Positions 60,701 to 64,000 of a stretch of 64,000 bases of DNA are shown piece after piece. The stretch lies in the NCBI GenBank assembly GCA_964035015.1, contig OZ035998.1, forward strand, positions 28,664,029 to 28,728,028, written 5' to 3'. Each line of letters opens with the position of its first letter. Within the stretch, counting starts at the first letter, position 1. The position numbers and the translations under genes are program-made. The notes under the pieces were generated by a model. The model did no database searches. It was given only the letters and a program-made list of their open reading frames with translations, and was not told where the DNA came from. Source of the stretch: Corallium rubrum. Taxonomy: Eukaryota; Cnidaria; Anthozoa; Scleralcyonacea; Coralliidae.

Positions 60701-62946
60701 ATTATGATCTTTCCAGTGATATTGGAATCCCTTCTACTGCCTCAAATAGTGAACAACTTATATTAAATGAATTAGAGGACTGTGATTACAGACAAATGGT
60801 ACAGAAACTGAACAAAGAACAAAAAGAGTTCTTCTTTCACATTTTACATCTGATTAAAACAACAGATAAGCCATTTCACTGTTTTCTCAGTGGAGGAGCT
60901 GGTGTTGGAAAATCACATCTGACTAAAGCACTGTATCAAGCAGCACTAAAACATTACAATACAAGAGCTGGTGATGACTTTCATCAAGTAAAGGTGTTAT
61001 TGCTTGCCCCAACTGGTAAAGCTGCTTTTAATATTAAAGGGAATACAATCCACAGTGCCCTCGCAATACCAGCATGTCAATCATTAAAGAATTACAAACC
61101 TCTTGACTCAAGCAGACTGAACACCTTAAGAAGTCAACTTGGTGGTGTAAAATTAATATTCCTTGATGAGATTTCAATGGTGGGTAGTACAATGTTTAAT
61201 GTTCAGATAAACAACAGACTCAAAGATATTAAGGGAAGCACAGAAAACTTTGGAGGTGTAAGCATAATTGCAATTGGAGACTTGTTTCAGTTAGAACCAG
61301 TGATGGATAGATATATATTTAAGGAGCTTGACAATTCAGAATATGCTATTCTTGCTCCTAATCTATGGCAAGACTACTTTAAAATGTTTGAGCTTAAGGA
61401 AATTATGAGACAGAGAGAGAGCAAAGTGTTTGCTGAAATTTTAAATAGATTAAGAGAAGGCAATCACACAAAAGATGACATTTTAAAAATTAAAGAAAGA
61501 ATGATTGAAGAAAATGGTGCACATGATCCAATGGATGTACCACATTTGTTTATCCAAAATATTAAGGTAAATGAGTTCAATGCAAGGGTCCATCATGCAG
61601 CAACTGGTGAGAAGTACTCTATAAGAGCAGTTGATAGTGTGATAGGAGCTAACTCTGCCCAACTCAGAGATAAAATTATCAGTCAAATACCAAGTGATCC
61701 CAGGAAGACTAAACAAATTATTTCAAACCTCCAATTATCGGTAGGTGAAAGAACAGAAGTAGCAGTAAATGTACGAACTGAAGATGGCATGACAAATGGT
61801 GCTGGTAATGTTATTAAAAAGATACAATTAAACCAAAGAGATAAACCATCAGGGATAATATGGGTACAGTTTGACCATGCTGATGTTGGTGAGAAGACTA
61901 GACATGAGAATAGACAACTTTATGTTCAGGGTATTTCACCCACATGGACTCCAATAAAACCAATTACTACTCAGTTTGCTGTTGGTAGAAACCAGACTGC
62001 ACAAGTTGTCAGAAAACAGTTTCCATTGCGGCCTGCTGCTGCAAAAACAATTCATCGATCACAAGGTGATACTGAGCAAAAAATAGTTGTTAACTTTAAC
62101 ACTAGAAGAGCAATACCTCATATACATTATGTTGGTCTTAGCAGAGTAACAACCATAGAGGGGTTGTATATCACTGATTTGTGTGAACAAAAAATAGCTG
62201 TCAATCCTTATGTGAAGACTGAAATGGAGAGTCTAAGAACAGAGCGCTATCTTAAACTTAGTGTGTCTCCTGTTTATAGTTTTGATCCGGTATCATTTAA
62301 ACTTTGCTTCCTTAATGCAAGATCATTGCACAGACATATTGATGATGTTCGCCATGATTTAAATTATACTTCTACTGATATCAATATTTTTTCAGAAACA
62401 AGATTTACTAATTCAGATAATGATAATATGTATACAATTGATGGGTATACCTTATTTAGAAATGATGCTCAACCTTCTCTGACTTCAAGACCTTATGGAG
62501 GTACAGCAGTGTTCAGCAGGGTTGATTTTATCCCTGGCTATCCACGTGCTCATAATATTAATGGTATTGAAATAACTATTATGAAAGTAATGATTCTTCC
62601 ACATGTAACGATAATAGGTGTATATCGCTCACCTAAAATTCCAGTACAGCAATTGTGTCATGCTTTAAATGAGGTACTCACCTTTTCAACTTCTCAGTTC
62701 AATATTGTTATTGGTGATTTTAACATTAACTGGCTTGATGAATGTAGTAGAAGACCTCTATATAATCTATTTGTTAATGAAAATAATTACAGACAACTAA
62801 TATCCAAATATACTACTGACAACCAAACCGCTATAGATCATATTTATACAAATTTACCAGAATCACAAACTAAAAGTCACGTGTTAGAAACCTATTTTTC
62901 TGATCACAAATCAATTTGTGCATTAATTAATTGTTTTAACAAATAA
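57382..62946 (+). CDS. Helentron/Helitron Rep-helicase-endonuclease polyprotein (1854 residues)
   Basis: Rolling-circle transposase in one frame with the 56062 start (add 440 for full numbering, used here). Residues about 442-560 are 23-residue repeats; 587-640 a Cys-rich zinc-like region (CSCC, CRSC), DUF6570-like. 960-1270 form the Helitron Rep domain: HUH motif HIHMLIW (His1078, His1080) and YIVSY with Tyr1258 and Tyr1262 of the Y2 type, which nick and join DNA. 1590-2040 form a Pif1-like SF1B helicase: Walker A GGAGVGKS (Lys1617), LDEIS (Asp1702-Glu1703), GDLFQLEP, TIHRSQG and YVGLSRVT. 2075-2294 form an exonuclease-endonuclease-phosphatase (AP-like) endonuclease: NARSL, SETR (Glu2112), YRSP, GDFN (Asp2219, Asn2221), DHIY and FSDHKS (His2282). 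All key residues are present. A C-terminal endonuclease defines the Helentron group. The only lesions in the whole frame are upstream TGA 56008 and TAG 57364. Confidence 0.9.
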   Translation: MKTKRSTEDPQSKQKRNECKKEYMKTKRSTEDPQSKQKRNECKKEYMKTKRSTEDPQFKQKRNECKKEYMKTKRSTEDPQSKQKRNECKKEYMKTKRSTEDRQSKQKRKECNREYMKRKRSEPVNQSIQSLILKFHNIVSQGPLYICSCCDQLWYKHSVLPAATLKKTNPAIEKNLHKTSVDNIEWLCRSCYNYLVKNKVPPCAAINGMQFTVKSTFFDLNELECRLLAPRLAFQKLMQAPRGRQLKINGNIVNVPADISNTISMLPRLPDETGTIKVNLKRKLQYKSSALSLNVRPHKVVQAAKWLVNNSTLYREEGISFNQNWLDNYSNGLLLQCEGDIQENEHQTEKISYDQVPVNDEDTWSEDEVEIHAGVTDTMLTATDFMTDNERQKILNVAPGEGSTPLSIFRDKYSEELAYPGIFLGEKRPDNTSRITDVHYSEICKSELRRSDRRAAMCVENIFFKTKKLQMKILLGQSQVALRKCQGNNGSIKAGQLKQKGALEKLIHHDEGFKFLRALRGSPPYFEKAKKDIFAMIRQLGSASLFCSFSSAETQWVHLLRILSKLVDNKEYTDTEVENLNWEEKCKLIQSDPVTCARHFDYQVNQFLRNFLMSSQAPLGKIADWFYRVEYQQRGSPHIHMLIWLEDAPIFGVDNDIEVIEFIDKIISCKRPTDNPELHKLVNRQVHRHSHTCRKKSKAQCRFNYPQPPMRSTKILYPLDVDEENSEKHKNMWKSIKKHLNDLKEGEDITFDELLIKLDITEQNYLLAIRSGLNAPTIFLKRQPNELRINNYNPACLSAWRANMDIQFVLDVYACAMYIVSYISKAQKGMSELLRTACAEARRGNSTIKQQVRDIGNKFLNNVEISAQEAVYIVLQLAMRKSSRQVVFINTSPPENRVCLLKPMNDINEMEDDSEEIYATGLLKRYTKRPASLEHVSLADWAAWYDSCGKPHVKKSHELDIDNLPIETNFNGINDDEEEEEEKEPSKNKKRSKARIIRSVCFNKEVDSEKHYRELIMLFTAWRNEQTDLIGNCSSYQEYFFQVKHLIDEQMKQYAICSEDLNEIQNQLSNMDDNDDNYDLIAPGTQNIECQDESEGAQDLHPDFNENYDLSSDIGIPSTASNSEQLILNELEDCDYRQMVQKLNKEQKEFFFHILHLIKTTDKPFHCFLSGGAGVGKSHLTKALYQAALKHYNTRAGDDFHQVKVLLLAPTGKAAFNIKGNTIHSALAIPACQSLKNYKPLDSSRLNTLRSQLGGVKLIFLDEISMVGSTMFNVQINNRLKDIKGSTENFGGVSIIAIGDLFQLEPVMDRYIFKELDNSEYAILAPNLWQDYFKMFELKEIMRQRESKVFAEILNRLREGNHTKDDILKIKERMIEENGAHDPMDVPHLFIQNIKVNEFNARVHHAATGEKYSIRAVDSVIGANSAQLRDKIISQIPSDPRKTKQIISNLQLSVGERTEVAVNVRTEDGMTNGAGNVIKKIQLNQRDKPSGIIWVQFDHADVGEKTRHENRQLYVQGISPTWTPIKPITTQFAVGRNQTAQVVRKQFPLRPAAAKTIHRSQGDTEQKIVVNFNTRRAIPHIHYVGLSRVTTIEGLYITDLCEQKIAVNPYVKTEMESLRTERYLKLSVSPVYSFDPVSFKLCFLNARSLHRHIDDVRHDLNYTSTDINIFSETRFTNSDNDNMYTIDGYTLFRNDAQPSLTSRPYGGTAVFSRVDFIPGYPRAHNINGIEITIMKVMILPHVTIIGVYRSPKIPVQQLCHALNEVLTFSTSQFNIVIGDFNINWLDECSRRPLYNLFVNENNYRQLISKYTTDNQTAIDHIYTNLPESQTKSHVLETYFSDHKSICALINCFNK

Positions 62947-63343
62947 TTGCATATACATGTACTGTACCCCAGTACTATTGTACGATCATTGGTAGCTTAT
63001 GCATAGTGGGTATATCTTACAGTGCATAAACGCTTCACATGTAGCTCCAAATAAGGAGATAATTTCGCTCTGAATAGCAGACAGGTAGTTTGAATACAAT
63101 AGAGACAACACTTTGACAATTAAGTATTTTTATATTATTGTTATTTATTTCAGTTTCCAAAGTTACAATATCAGGTGAGCATATTTTATTTTCATTTTAA
63201 AGACGTTAGTTACCCCCTTCTTCTCTGCCATATAATTTTCCTTATTTACTTTAGCCGTTTCGTTTTACTTTCTTATTTAAATTTTATTATTTTTTAAAAC
63301 ACTTGTAATCTTTAATATATAATTATTAATTATACTCACCATA

Positions 63344-63347
<4 letters not shown>
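62947..63347. other. 3' flank of the transposon, boundary not resolved
   Basis: GTACTGTACCCCAGTACTATTGTAC at about 62957-62981 forms a small hairpin that could belong to a terminal structure. At 63153-63173 a 21-base stretch (TTTCCAAAGTTACAATATCAG) sits between a TTATTTCAG acceptor and a GTGAGC donor and could be a microexon of a gene continuing at 63866. The exact transposon end cannot be set by eye. Confidence 0.35.

Positions 63348-63390
<43 letters not shown>
63348..63390. repeat. AT microsatellite
   Basis: About 42 bases of AT repeat at the edge of MITE family D. Confidence 0.9.
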
Positions 63391-63393
<3 letters not shown>

Positions 63394-63665
63394 AGGTTAT
63401 ATCCCGAGAACGCGGGATATAAGTCATATATTGACCCGAGGGGCCGAAGGTCCCGAGGGTCAATATATGACTTATATCCCAAGTTCGAGGTATATAACCG
63501 ACTTATATCACGATTGAGGAGGTTTTCGAACAAGGTTTCGTCAATTTCGAAGAGTTTCGATCAAGATTTTTCGAGTTATATCCACAAGTTTTATCTAATT
63601 ATTTATTCACGGGATATAACCTGTATATATCCCGCGGTACATCAAAGAAAACCGACTCAATCGTG

Positions 63666-63674
<9 letters not shown>
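63391..63674 (+). repeat. MITE family D, copy 2, with nested palindrome
   Basis: Relative of 24893-25120 in the opposite orientation (TGACTTATATCCCAAGTTCG, TATATCACGATTGAGGAGGT, CGATTGAGTC-like ends). It contains an extra GGATATAAGTCATATATTGACCC palindrome around GAGGGGCCGAAGGTCCCG at 63413-63478. Confidence 0.75.

Positions 63675-63708
<34 letters not shown>
63669..63708. repeat. AT microsatellite
   Basis: AT repeat directly following the MITE. Family D is bounded by AT repeats in both copies, so it may insert into or generate them. Confidence 0.85.
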
Positions 63709-63715
<7 letters not shown>

Positions 63716-63865
63716 CTCAGTTAGAGTACTGATATACAAGCTCAGGGTCATTGCCTTTTATTTCCAGCTGAAAGGCCTGCATGATAGTTGTATTCTTGCA
63801 ACTGGTCCTATATAGATCGACATATGTATAATATATTTATCACACTTACATTTTTCTCTCACTAG

Positions 63866-64000
63866 TACAGTACCTAATCCAAACAAGACAGTAAACAAGT
63901 CCAGAAGAAAATACTTTGGCTGCAAAGTTCAAACAACACAAGAAGAAGCTGTCAAAGTAACTGATATGTTTGTCTTCTGGAAAAATCAACCTGCAACAGA
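63866..64000 (+). CDS. possible exon of a gene running off the window
   Basis: After a pyrimidine-rich acceptor TTTTTCTCTCACTAG the frame reads TVPNPNKTVNKSRRKYFGCK and VQTTQEEAVKVTDMFVFWKN without a stop to the end of the window. The preceding 21-base candidate microexon (63153-63173) joins in phase (FQSYNIS). Composition is protein-like; I do not recognise the family. Partial, no start seen. Confidence 0.4.

Overview
This is an AT-rich metazoan nuclear window, most likely from a cnidarian or another marine invertebrate. Genes are split by GT-AG introns. Much of the DNA is foldback (hairpin) MITE-like elements, Penelope-like retroelement (PLE) debris with hammerhead-ribozyme-like motifs, CR1-like LINE fragments, and AT or tetranucleotide microsatellites. 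The taxon is inferred from this mix only. I see no rRNA genes, CRISPR arrays or bacterial-style operons.

Layout. 0-29 kb is almost free of host exons. It holds hairpin elements (1.1, 2.1, 3.3, 5.3-5.8, 9.1, 13.1, 18.3-18.8, 23.2 and 25.2-25.5 kb), a PLE GIY-YIG fragment between long inverted repeats (2.3-3.2 kb), a decayed Crypton-type tyrosine recombinase pseudogene on the minus strand (18.8-20.4 kb) interrupted by a MITE, a second PLE (22.3-23.6 kb), and one family of very long palindromes (13.6-17.7 and 25.9-29.5 kb, with arms up to about 0.7 kb). A minus-strand TATA box plus a signal-peptide first exon at 11.1 kb is the only good sign of a host gene here. 29.9-34.4 kb is a nested mosaic of PLE ends, a 5'-truncated LINE and PLE GIY-YIG pieces. 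37.6-38.2 kb is a 600-bp palindrome and 38.3-39.8 kb is a 33-bp minisatellite rich in GGATCC. 42.5-44.6 kb has LINE 3' ends and more palindromes.

The right third is richer in genes. A divergent promoter near 47.7-48.1 kb appears to drive a minus-strand gene (tiny first coding exon at 47.6 kb) and a plus-strand gene at 48.1-54.3 kb. The plus-strand gene can be assembled with consistent splice phases into a protein of about 945 residues, with a ZAD-like zinc-binding N terminus and a DUF6589 domain. A 410-bp ACAA/ACAG tract sits in its second intron.

The most interesting object is at 55.2-62.9 kb. It is a near-complete Helentron/Helitron-type rolling-circle transposon gene. Its single long frame carries, in order, a putative membrane segment, a 7-residue repeat, a 2A (StopGo) ribosome-skipping peptide, an OTU cysteine protease domain, ten 23-residue basic repeats, a Cys-rich region, the HUH/Y2 Rep nuclease, a Pif1-like helicase and a C-terminal apurinic-like endonuclease. 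Only two nonsense codons interrupt it. The 2A signal and the endonuclease both resemble parts of CR1-type LINEs, which suggests a rolling-circle element carrying retrotransposon-like modules. The last 135 bases may be the first visible exon of another plus-strand gene.
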